DNA of 64,000 bases from Bacteroidota bacterium. Its GTDB lineage: Bacteria > Bacteroidota > Bacteroidia > 2-12-FULL-35-15. Numbering within the stretch: the stretch's first letter is position 1; each line of letters starts with the position of its first letter. The notes below the pieces were generated by a model that saw only the letters and a program-made list of their open reading frames with translations, had not been told where the DNA came from and ran no database searches. Both the position numbers and the translations under genes were made by a program. Shown piece by piece: positions 8,434 to 15,218 of the stretch. The stretch is taken from assembly GCA_017303895.1 (NCBI GenBank), contig JAFLBF010000006.1:1-64000 (forward strand). The letters run 5' to 3'.

Positions 8434-9486
8434 ATGGCTAAAAAAACGCAAAAAGGAAAACCAGCTAAAAAGGCTGCTAAACCAGTAAAAAAAGCGGTAG
8501 CTAAAAAGCCTGCAAAGAAAGCAGCTCCTAAAAAGGCAGCAAAACCTGTAAAAAAAGCAGCTCCTAAAAAAGCAGCAAAACCTGCCCGTCCGGCAGGCGG
8601 GAAAGTAGCTCCTAAAAAAGCTGCTAAACCGGTTAAAAAAGCAGTAGCTAAAAAACCTGTAAAAAAGGTTGTAAAGAAAGTTGTTGCTAAGAAAGTTGTA
8701 AAAAAAGCAGTAGCTAAAAAGCCTGTAAAAAAAGTAGTTAAAAAAGTTGTTGCTAAGAAAGTAGCAAAGAAAGCAGCAAAACCGGTAAAAAAGGTAGCTC
8801 CTAAAAAAGCAGTTGCAAAAAAGGTTGTTGCTAAAAAAGTAGCTAAGCCTGCAAAAGCAGTTAAACCTGCAAAAGTAGTGAAACCGGTTGCAAAACCAGT
8901 TCCTGCAAAACCAGTGGTAGCTGCAAAACCTGTAGTAGCAAAACCAGCTCCTGCACCGGTTGTAAAGAAAAAAGCTGAACGTTCAGTTGATTTGGACGAT
9001 GATGGAAAAAGAAGAGCTTCTTACGATGATGCTCCAATGGTAGTGGAATACAAAACTCCTTCTATCCGTAAACCATTAGGTCCAACTCCTAAGCCACATG
9101 TGAATACAGATACTCGTACACGTTATTCAGATGCTGAATTAAAAGAGTTCAAGCAATTGATCCTAAAAAAATTGGAAGATGCTCAAAAAGATTACGAATT
9201 ATTAAAGAGCACGCTTTCTCATAAAGATGACCATGGTACAGATGATACTTCTCCAACCTTCAAATTGTTGGAAGATGGATCTGATGTATTATCAAAAGAG
9301 GAAACTGCACATTTAGCAGCCCGTCAGGAGAAATTCATCCAAAACTTGCAAAATGCTTTGATCCGTATCGAGAACAAAACATACGGTATTTGCCGTGCAA
9401 CTGGAAAATTGATCTCTAAAGAGCGTTTGCGTTCTGTTCCTCATGCTACTTTAGCTATTGAAGCGAAATTAGAGCAAAGCAATTAA
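8434..9486 (+). CDS. DksA/TraR-like protein with long Lys/Ala/Pro-rich (histone H1-like) N-terminal tail
   Basis: 350 residues. Residues 1 to about 185 are almost entirely Lys, Ala, Pro and Val in repeats such as KKAAKPVKK and KKVVAKK, resembling bacterial H1-like or AlgP tails, which bind DNA. Residues of about 222-350 align with the DksA/TraR family: a helical hairpin then YGICRATGKLISKERLRSVP, where canonical DksA has YGICxxCGxxIxxxRLxAxP. Three of the four zinc cysteines are absent, so the C4 zinc finger is lost. A short DksA-like protein between ileS and lspA is common in this phylum; the long tail here is unusual. A GC-rich palindrome at 8581-8601 is inserted in frame in the tail. A strong terminator follows the stop. 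Confidence 0.85.
   Translation: MAKKTQKGKPAKKAAKPVKKAVAKKPAKKAAPKKAAKPVKKAAPKKAAKPARPAGGKVAPKKAAKPVKKAVAKKPVKKVVKKVVAKKVVKKAVAKKPVKKVVKKVVAKKVAKKAAKPVKKVAPKKAVAKKVVAKKVAKPAKAVKPAKVVKPVAKPVPAKPVVAAKPVVAKPAPAPVVKKKAERSVDLDDDGKRRASYDDAPMVVEYKTPSIRKPLGPTPKPHVNTDTRTRYSDAELKEFKQLILKKLEDAQKDYELLKSTLSHKDDHGTDDTSPTFKLLEDGSDVLSKEETAHLAARQEKFIQNLQNALIRIENKTYGICRATGKLISKERLRSVPHATLAIEAKLEQSN
8581..8601. repeat. GC-rich 21-bp palindromic element inserted in frame
   Basis: CCTGCCCGTC-CGGCAGGCGGG is an imperfect palindrome (CTGCC/GGCAG core) and much GC-richer than its surroundings. It encodes PARPAGG inside a Lys-rich repeat otherwise lacking Arg and Gly. I recall similar short palindromes dispersed in Bacteroidota genomes, both intergenic and in genes; only one copy is seen here. 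Confidence 0.55.
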
Positions 9487-9510
9487 TACAAATTTTTGTA
9501 AATATTTCTT

Positions 9511-9540
9511 AAGAAAGGTTACCATTGTGTAACCTTTCTT
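9511..9540 (+). terminator. Intrinsic terminator after the dksA-like gene
   Basis: A perfect 12-bp inverted repeat (AAGAAAGGTTAC, loop CATTGT, GTAACCTTTCTT) followed by TATTTTTG. It starts 25 bp after the dksA-like stop. The T-tract is also the -7 box of the lspA promoter. Confidence 0.85.
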
Positions 9541-9548
9541 TATTTTTG
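9541..9548 (+). promoter_or_regulatory. -7 promoter element (TATTTTTG) of lspA
   Basis: TATTTTTG matches TAnnTTTG exactly and begins on the base after the terminator stem. It overlaps the first possible GTG start of lspA (9548), so translation most likely begins at the in-frame GTG at 9575. No well-spaced TTG -33 box is seen. Confidence 0.6.
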
Positions 9549-9574
9549 TGCACCTGATTAAAAATATACAGCTC

Positions 9575-10243
9575 GTGAAAAAGCCATTGATACTTATCTT
9601 CTCTATTTTGCTCATTGATCAATTAATAAAGATCTATGTCAAAACACATTTCTTTTTAGGAGAAGAAATTCATGTGGCCGGGAACTGGTTCATTTTACAT
9701 TTTACCGAAAATAATGGAATGGCTTATGGAATGGAATTCGGAGGTGATTTCGGGAAGTTGTTTTTGAGTGTTTTCAGAATGATCGCTATTGCCGGTATTG
9801 GCTGGTACATGTGGACACTTACCAAAAAGAATGAAGACAAATTTTTTATCATTTGTATTGCACTCATTTTTGCAGGTGCGGTAGGTAACTTGATCGACAG
9901 CGCATTCTATGGAATGATCTTTAGCGATAGTGGGTATGAAGTAGCCCGTTTTATGCCCGAAGAAGGCGGCTATTCTTCTTTCTTGCATGGAAAAGTGGTT
10001 GATATGTTCTACTTCCCTGTAATTGAAGGACATTTTCCTAGCTGGTTTCCGCTTTGGGGTGGAGAGGAATTTATTTTCTTCCGTCCGGTATTCAACTTTG
10101 CTGATGCTGCCATCAGTCTGGGTGTTATCTTGATCATCCTAAACCAAAAACGATTTTTTGCAAAAAAAGAAGAGCTGACTGAAACTTCTTTAGCTGCTGA
10201 TGCGAATAAGGAGACGGTTGTTACCGATACTCCAAATCCTTAA
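9575..10243 (+). CDS. lspA: Lipoprotein signal peptidase (signal peptidase II)
   Basis: An inner-membrane aspartyl protease that cleaves prolipoprotein signal peptides after lipidation. Four hydrophobic segments are visible. The two catalytic Asp motifs are NLID (in GAVGNLIDSAF) and FNFADAAISLG. The loop between them is longer than in E. coli LspA (about 165 residues in total), as is usual in Bacteroidota. The frame is open from a GTG at 9548, but that codon overlaps the promoter -7 box, so the GTG at 9575 (MKKPLILIFSILL, 222 residues) is preferred. The stop TAATG overlaps the start of the downstream lipoprotein gene, implying translational coupling. Confidence 0.93.
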   Translation: MKKPLILIFSILLIDQLIKIYVKTHFFLGEEIHVAGNWFILHFTENNGMAYGMEFGGDFGKLFLSVFRMIAIAGIGWYMWTLTKKNEDKFFIICIALIFAGAVGNLIDSAFYGMIFSDSGYEVARFMPEEGGYSSFLHGKVVDMFYFPVIEGHFPSWFPLWGGEEFIFFRPVFNFADAAISLGVILIILNQKRFFAKKEELTETSLAADANKETVVTDTPNP

Positions 10244-10557
10244 TGCAAAAAGAATATCCTCATTTTATTTTTTTGATCGCCTGCATTTTTATGCTTTTCT
10301 CTTCCTGCATTGTGGTGAATTACACAGGGCGGGACTATGATAATACCTGCGAAGTACATCATATAAAAATGAAGAGAACTGTGGTAGGAACCAGTTTTGG
10401 TTTATCGGCTTACGGACCGGATCAGCGTTGTCCGAATGTTAAACAGCGCCAGAATATGGGTTGTGTTGTGGAGCCTTGGCCAATCGAACGATTAGCGATC
10501 ATATACCATTGTGCTGCCTGCGACAGCACAATGGCATACAATGATAAATTAAATTAA
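10243..10557 (+). CDS. Small predicted lipoprotein of unknown function
   Basis: 104 residues. A hydrophobic signal ends in the lipobox LFSSC (Cys22), predicting a lipidated mature form of about 83 residues. The mature part has a CEVHHIKM motif, an ACD motif and several further cysteines. I do not recognise the family. Its ATG overlaps the lspA stop (TAATG), so it is co-translated with the peptidase that would mature it. Its 3' end overlaps the end of asd on the other strand by 9 bp and contains a perfect 11-bp inverted repeat (10506-10534). Confidence 0.8.
   Translation: MQKEYPHFIFLIACIFMLFSSCIVVNYTGRDYDNTCEVHHIKMKRTVVGTSFGLSAYGPDQRCPNVKQRQNMGCVVEPWPIERLAIIYHCAACDSTMAYNDKLN
10506..10534. repeat. 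Perfect 11-bp inverted repeat inside the lipoprotein gene
   Basis: CCATTGTGCTG, a 7-base loop, CAGCACAATGG. It lies in the last codons of the small lipoprotein gene and just downstream of the convergent asd stop. No T-run follows on either strand, so it is not a textbook intrinsic terminator, but it could pause or protect either transcript's 3' end. Confidence 0.5.
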
Positions 10558-11538
10558 TTTTTTTCCTGCTAAATACTCCGCTATTTGAACCGCATTCGTT
10601 GCCGCACCTTTGCGTAAGTTATCCGCCACGATCCACATGTTCAATGTTTTTTCCTGTGTTTCATCTCTGCGCAAACGCCCTACCAATACTTCGTCCTTAT
10701 CATGCGCATCCATTGGCATCGGGTATTTTAAATTCTTCACATCATCCACTAACAATACTCCCGGTGCCGTTTGTAATAATGAGCGCACATCATTCAAGTC
10801 AAATTCCTGATCAAACTCCACATTCACACTTTCGCTGTGTCCACCCATTACCGGAATACGAACCGTTGTGGCGGTTACACGGATAGTATCATCACCCATG
10901 ATTTTCTTGGTCTCATTCACCATTTTCATTTCTTCTTTGGTGTAACCATTGTCGGTGAACACATCAATATGCGGGATCACATTCAAGTCGATCGGATAAG
11001 CATAGGCCATTTCTCCTTTTACACCTTTCCGCTCATTCATTAACTGGTCAACAGCTTTTACACCTGTTCCCGTTACTGATTGATAAGTAGAAACGATTAC
11101 ACGTTTGATCTTGTATTTTTTATGCAATGGATTTAATGCCACCACCATTTGAATAGTAGAACAGTTAGGATTTGCAATGATCTTGTCGTTTGCCGTTAAT
11201 ACATCAGCATTGATCTCCGGCACTACCAGTTTTTTTGTTGGATCCATTCTCCATGCCGAAGAATTATCAATTACAGTGATCCCTGCAGCAGCAAATTTGG
11301 GCGCCCATTCGGTAGAGGTGCTTCCACCTGCCGAGAAAATAGCCACATTGGGTTTCATATCAATAGCAGTTTGCATCCCAACTACTTTGAACTTCTTTCC
11401 CTTAAAAGTAACTTCCTTACCAACCGATCTTTCGGATGCTACCGGAATTAATTCTGTTACAGGAAAATTACGTTCCTCCAATACCTGGATCATTTTTGTA
11501 CCAACCAATCCGGTGGCACCTACTACTGCTACTTTCAT
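10549..11538 (-). CDS. asd: Aspartate-semialdehyde dehydrogenase
   Basis: 329 residues. It catalyses the NADPH-dependent conversion of aspartyl-4-phosphate to aspartate-4-semialdehyde, the branch point for lysine/diaminopimelate, threonine, methionine and isoleucine. The N-terminal Rossmann motif is GATGLVG (7-13). The catalytic Cys126 is in NPNCSTIQ, and the C-terminal region has the substrate-binding RIPVMGGHS segment. No promoter of the TAnnTTTG type is seen between the hairpin at 11568-11592 and the ATG, so expression should depend on read-through of that hairpin from the promoter at 11695-11724. Confidence 0.96.
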   Translation of the reverse strand: MKVAVVGATGLVGTKMIQVLEERNFPVTELIPVASERSVGKEVTFKGKKFKVVGMQTAIDMKPNVAIFSAGGSTSTEWAPKFAAAGITVIDNSSAWRMDPTKKLVVPEINADVLTANDKIIANPNCSTIQMVVALNPLHKKYKIKRVIVSTYQSVTGTGVKAVDQLMNERKGVKGEMAYAYPIDLNVIPHIDVFTDNGYTKEEMKMVNETKKIMGDDTIRVTATTVRIPVMGGHSESVNVEFDQEFDLNDVRSLLQTAPGVLLVDDVKNLKYPMPMDAHDKDEVLVGRLRRDETQEKTLNMWIVADNLRKGAATNAVQIAEYLAGKKLI

Positions 11539-11559
11539 TTTGTTTTAATTTTTAGTTAT

Positions 11560-11592
11560 TAAAAAAAAAGCCTTTCCATTTCGGAAAGGCTT
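11560..11592 (-). terminator. Intrinsic terminator in front of asd (candidate attenuator)
   Basis: On the minus strand AAGCCTTTCC, loop GAAAT, GGAAAGGCTT form a perfect 10-bp stem followed by a run of T (plus strand 11560-11568 is all A). It lies after the 21-codon leader ORF and 22 bp before the asd ATG. The 5' arm CCTTTCC can alternatively pair with GGGAAGG in the last codons of the leader ORF (plus-strand 11628-11634), giving mutually exclusive structures. Confidence 0.8.
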
Positions 11593-11619
11593 GTGAAATT
11601 TATATTGTATAAAAAAACA

Positions 11620-11685
11620 CTATTGACCCTTCCCTTGCTGGAAACGTTTCATGTTGTGCTTTTTATTTTTACAGATCATTTTCAT
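11620..11685 (-). CDS. Candidate asd leader peptide (21 aa)
   Basis: A 21-codon ORF between a consensus promoter and a terminator, immediately upstream of asd. The peptide begins MKMICKNKKH and ends FQQGKGQ. Six of 21 residues are Lys, three Met and one Ile, all end products of the pathway that Asd feeds. The ATG lies only 10 bp past the -7 box, so the mRNA would be nearly leaderless. Codons 17-20 (CAA GGG AAG GGT) contain the sequence able to pair with the terminator's 5' arm. This is the arrangement of a trp-type leader. Alternatives are a functional microprotein or a non-coding small RNA. The ORF is too short for coding statistics. Confidence 0.5.
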   Translation of the reverse strand: MKMICKNKKHNMKRFQQGKGQ

Positions 11686-11694
11686 ATTCGGGTA

Positions 11695-11724
11695 CAAACC
11701 TAATTGATTTTTTTTATCTGACAA
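11695..11724 (-). promoter_or_regulatory. Consensus promoter of the asd leader/asd transcript (TTG-N19-TAGGTTTG)
   Basis: On the minus strand TTG (plus 11722-11724, inside TTTTTG), 19 bp, then TAGGTTTG (plus 11695-11702). Both boxes and the spacing match the Bacteroidota consensus exactly. Confidence 0.75.
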
Positions 11725-11759
11725 AAAGTTTTTTATCAATTTATTCATCTTCCGATAAC

Positions 11760-11788
11760 TTGAGCAAGCACTGTTTTTCTTATATTTA
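11760..11788 (+). promoter_or_regulatory. Probable promoter of the lamin-tail protein gene (TTG-N18-TATATTTA)
   Basis: TTG at 11760-11762 and TATATTTA at 11781-11788 are 18 bp apart; one mismatch to TAnnTTTG. It lies 18 bp before the ATG at 11807 and is divergent from the asd leader promoter. Confidence 0.45.
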
Positions 11789-11806
11789 CTCTACATTTAG
11801 CGAAGG

Positions 11807-14800
11807 ATGAGAGCGTTTTTTATAGCAATGTTATTAATGGTTACTTCTGCTTATGCACAAGTAACTGATAATTTTTCGGACGGAGATTTTACAGCCAATC
11901 AAGCCTGGACAGGTGATGGGGCAGAATTTATCGTGAATGCATCCCAACAGCTTCAATTGAACAATACCCTTGCCGGTGCCAGCTATTTGTCATTCCCCAA
12001 TGCCTTAGCTTCACTCGATAATACGGAATGGCATTTTTATATCTCACAAACCTTTGCGCCTTCCTCTTCTAATTACGGCCGTGTGTATCTTGTTTCCGAT
12101 CAAGCTAATCTGGAAGGTTCATTGAATGGGTATTATCTTCAATTTGGCGAAGCAGGCACCACTGATGCGGTGGAATTATTCCGTCAAACCGGTTTAACAA
12201 GTACCTCTGTTTGCAGAGGAACCAATGCTCAAATTGCGGCTTCATTCGCGATTGGAATAAAAGTAACACGCGATGCATCCGGGAACTGGAGTTTATTTGT
12301 TGATCCTGCCGGTGGTACAGCCTATGTATTGCAAGCCAATGGAACGGATAACACCTACACATCTTCATCCTTTTTTGGTGTGGCTACTGTTTATACAGTA
12401 AGTAATGCAACTAAATTTTTCTTCGATGATTTTTATATCGGGCCGGTGATCGTTGATAATACGGCTCCTTCTATTGTTTCTACTACTGTTATTTCTTCTA
12501 CTCAATTGGATGTATTGTTTGATGAAGCAGTGGATCTTACAACAGCACAAACTGCCGGAAACTATTCTGTGAACAATGGGATTGGAAATCCTGCATCTGC
12601 TGTTCGTGATGCAAGTAATTTTGCTTTGGTACATCTCACCTTTGCCACTGCATTCAGTAATGCTTTGTTGAATACCTTAACCGTTTCCAATGTGCAGGAT
12701 CAAAGTGCAAATGCCATCACAACCGCCACTTCAAACTTTACTTATTTCGCTCCTGTTACAGCGGCTTATAAAGATGTGATCATCACAGAGATCTATGCCG
12801 ATCCTTCTCCGCAAGTAGCATTGCCTGCTACAGAGTTTGTTGAACTATTCAATAGAAGCTCCAATACCTTAAATTTAAATGGTTGGAAATTTACTGATGG
12901 TTCCTCCACAGCTACTTTTGGTAATTACAATCTGGCTCCGAATCAGTACCTGATCATTTGTCCTGTTGCCGATACTGCATCCTACAGTGTGTTTGGAGCT
13001 GTGATGGGTGTGAGTAGTTTCCCTTCTTTGAACAATACAGGCGATAATTTAAAACTAAAAGACAATACATTAGTGGATATCGACTCTGTGAATTATTCCG
13101 ATGCCTGGTATCAGGATGCAATAAAATTGGATGGAGGCTGGACACTGGAATTGATCAACCCGAATATACCGCTTGCATGTGCAGCATCTGCCAATTGGAT
13201 CGCTTCTAACAATGTCAATGGCGGAACTCCCGGAGTGCAGAACAGTGTGTTTACAACAGCAGCAGATGTTACAGCACCAAGTGTTGTGAGTGTTACAGCT
13301 ACTGACCCTTTGCATGTTTCTGTTTGTTTTTCAGAAGCAGTGAGTGCAGCACAATTAGCAACTGTTTCTAATTTCACCATCAATAATTCCATCGGAACAC
13401 CGCAGTCTGCTGTGCCCAATGGCACACTTACCTGTGTTGAATTGACCTTGTCGAATCCTTTAACATCTTCAACAAATTACACACTAACATTTGGTGCTAT
13501 TACGGATTGTGCAGGTAACAACATGAATCCATTAACTGCGAATTTCAGTTATTATGAAGTAAAACATTTGGATGTGGTATTCAATGAGATCATGGCCGAT
13601 CCCGATCCAATATTCAGTTCATTGCCTAATTATGAATATGTAGAATTGTACAATCGCACAGCTTTTCCTATCAATTTGAATAACTGGAAATTTATAGCAG
13701 GAACCAATGTGAAGCTCTTGCCCGATGTAACTATTTTACCCGATAGCTTTATTGTATTTGCTTCTACCACTGCTGCACCAAATTATCCGGCAAGTTACAA
13801 TGTGGTGGGTGTTACCAGTTTCCCGACATTGACCAATTCCGGACAAGCACTTACATTAAAAACAGCCAATGATCTGATCATTTCAACAGTTACGTATTCC
13901 GATGCCTGGTATGGTGACGATACAAAAAAAGATGGCGGTTGGAGCTTAGAACAAATTGATCCGAATAATCCTTGTGCGGGCGCAAGTAATTGGACCGCTT
14001 CTGTGAGCGCTGATGCCGGAACTCCCGGAAGACAAAATTCTGTGTTTGCTGCCAATCCAGATCTTGTATTGCCGGAGATAGAACGCATCTCTGTGATCAG
14101 TGCGGATACCATTCAGGTGTTTTTTACCGAACCGATGGATAGCTTGACATTAATGAGCACAACATTGTTTACCGTTGATAATGGCTTCGGTAATCCTGTG
14201 TATGCGCGTTCCGTTGCTCCCGATTTTAAAAGTGTGATCCTGGCATTTACAAGTCCCTTTCAAATAGGAACGATCTATACACTCAGCGTGGGTGACACTG
14301 TTACAGATTGTGCAGGCAATGCTGTTGGAACAAACAATTCAGCCCGCTTTGCTATTCCGGAGCCGGCTTCGCCAAAAGACATCGTGATCAATGAGATACT
14401 GGTGGATCCTAACTCGGGTGGAGTTGATTTTGTGGAGATCTATAATCGCTCCAACAAAGTGATCGACTTAAAAACACTCAGCATCTCACAATACGATACT
14501 ATTTTGAATGTGCCTATTAATTTAGAAACGATCAGCGCGGATGGGTTTTTATTTTTCCCGAATGAGTATTTAGTATTGAGTGAAAATACGGCTGCTGTTC
14601 TGTCACAATATAGCACCAGTAATCCGAAAGGCTTTCTCGAAATTGTGGACCTGCCTTCAATGAATATTGATGCGGGAACGGTGTGCTTATCTACTACAAG
14701 TGATGTGATCGATCATTTTGTGTATTATTCAGACATGCATTTTGCATTGCTAAACAGTACCAAAGGTGTTTCATTGGAACGTATTGATTTTAATAGAGAA

Positions 14801-15214
14801 ACAAACGACCGCACGAACTGGCATTCTGCTTCAAAGGATGTAGGTTATGCAACACCGGCTTATAAAAATTCACAATACACTGATGCCGGAGAAGCAGAAA
14901 GTGCGATCGAGATCACACCGGAGATCTTTTCACCCGATGAAGATGGATACAATGATGTGGTGAATATCAATTATCATTTTGATCAACCTGGTTTTGTTGC
15001 CAATGTAAGTATCTATGATAGTAAAGGACGAATGATCCGTTATTTGATCCGTAATGAATTGTTAGGCACAAAAGGAACGTTCAGTTGGGATGGTATTACA
15101 GAAGAAAAAGAAAAAGCACGCATTGGTATCTATATTGTATTCTTTGAAGTGTTCCATACCGATGGTGCCGTTAAGAAATATAAAAAGACCTGTGTACTGG
15201 GTGGGAAGTTATAG
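11807..15214 (+). CDS. Secreted lamin-tail-domain (LTD) protein with Big_5-like Ig domains
   Basis: 1135 residues with a signal peptide (1-17, ending AYAQ). After an N-terminal beta-sandwich (about 20-210), three LTD modules are marked by ITEIYADPSP, FNEIMADPDP and VNEILVDPNS, separated by Big_5-type Ig domains containing INNSIG/VDNGFG motifs and DCAGN. The C-terminus (from about 1035, EIFSPDEDGYND onward) resembles the FlgD/CHU_C-like terminal domain of Bacteroidota surface proteins; a standard type A sorting motif is not obvious. Likely exported and surface-attached. It converges on the LRR protein gene with a 4-bp gap. The biological role is unknown. Confidence 0.88.
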   Translation: MRAFFIAMLLMVTSAYAQVTDNFSDGDFTANQAWTGDGAEFIVNASQQLQLNNTLAGASYLSFPNALASLDNTEWHFYISQTFAPSSSNYGRVYLVSDQANLEGSLNGYYLQFGEAGTTDAVELFRQTGLTSTSVCRGTNAQIAASFAIGIKVTRDASGNWSLFVDPAGGTAYVLQANGTDNTYTSSSFFGVATVYTVSNATKFFFDDFYIGPVIVDNTAPSIVSTTVISSTQLDVLFDEAVDLTTAQTAGNYSVNNGIGNPASAVRDASNFALVHLTFATAFSNALLNTLTVSNVQDQSANAITTATSNFTYFAPVTAAYKDVIITEIYADPSPQVALPATEFVELFNRSSNTLNLNGWKFTDGSSTATFGNYNLAPNQYLIICPVADTASYSVFGAVMGVSSFPSLNNTGDNLKLKDNTLVDIDSVNYSDAWYQDAIKLDGGWTLELINPNIPLACAASANWIASNNVNGGTPGVQNSVFTTAADVTAPSVVSVTATDPLHVSVCFSEAVSAAQLATVSNFTINNSIGTPQSAVPNGTLTCVELTLSNPLTSSTNYTLTFGAITDCAGNNMNPLTANFSYYEVKHLDVVFNEIMADPDPIFSSLPNYEYVELYNRTAFPINLNNWKFIAGTNVKLLPDVTILPDSFIVFASTTAAPNYPASYNVVGVTSFPTLTNSGQALTLKTANDLIISTVTYSDAWYGDDTKKDGGWSLEQIDPNNPCAGASNWTASVSADAGTPGRQNSVFAANPDLVLPEIERISVISADTIQVFFTEPMDSLTLMSTTLFTVDNGFGNPVYARSVAPDFKSVILAFTSPFQIGTIYTLSVGDTVTDCAGNAVGTNNSARFAIPEPASPKDIVINEILVDPNSGGVDFVEIYNRSNKVIDLKTLSISQYDTILNVPINLETISADGFLFFPNEYLVLSENTAAVLSQYSTSNPKGFLEIVDLPSMNIDAGTVCLSTTSDVIDHFVYYSDMHFALLNSTKGVSLERIDFNRETNDRTNWHSASKDVGYATPAYKNSQYTDAGEAESAIEITPEIFSPDEDGYNDVVNINYHFDQPGFVANVSIYDSKGRMIRYLIRNELLGTKGTFSWDGITEEKEKARIGIYIVFFEVFHTDGAVKKYKKTCVLGGKL

Positions 15215-15218
15215 ATTT

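Noticed and set aside
9695-10033. A 112-codon minus-strand frame
   Set aside because: Antisense to lspA, whose motifs are intact; no domain, no promoter.
11560-11724. Lysine riboswitch upstream of asd
   Set aside because: The leader is only about 150 nt and lacks the multi-helix junction expected of the lysine aptamer; the short ORF plus two alternative pairings fits better with attenuation.
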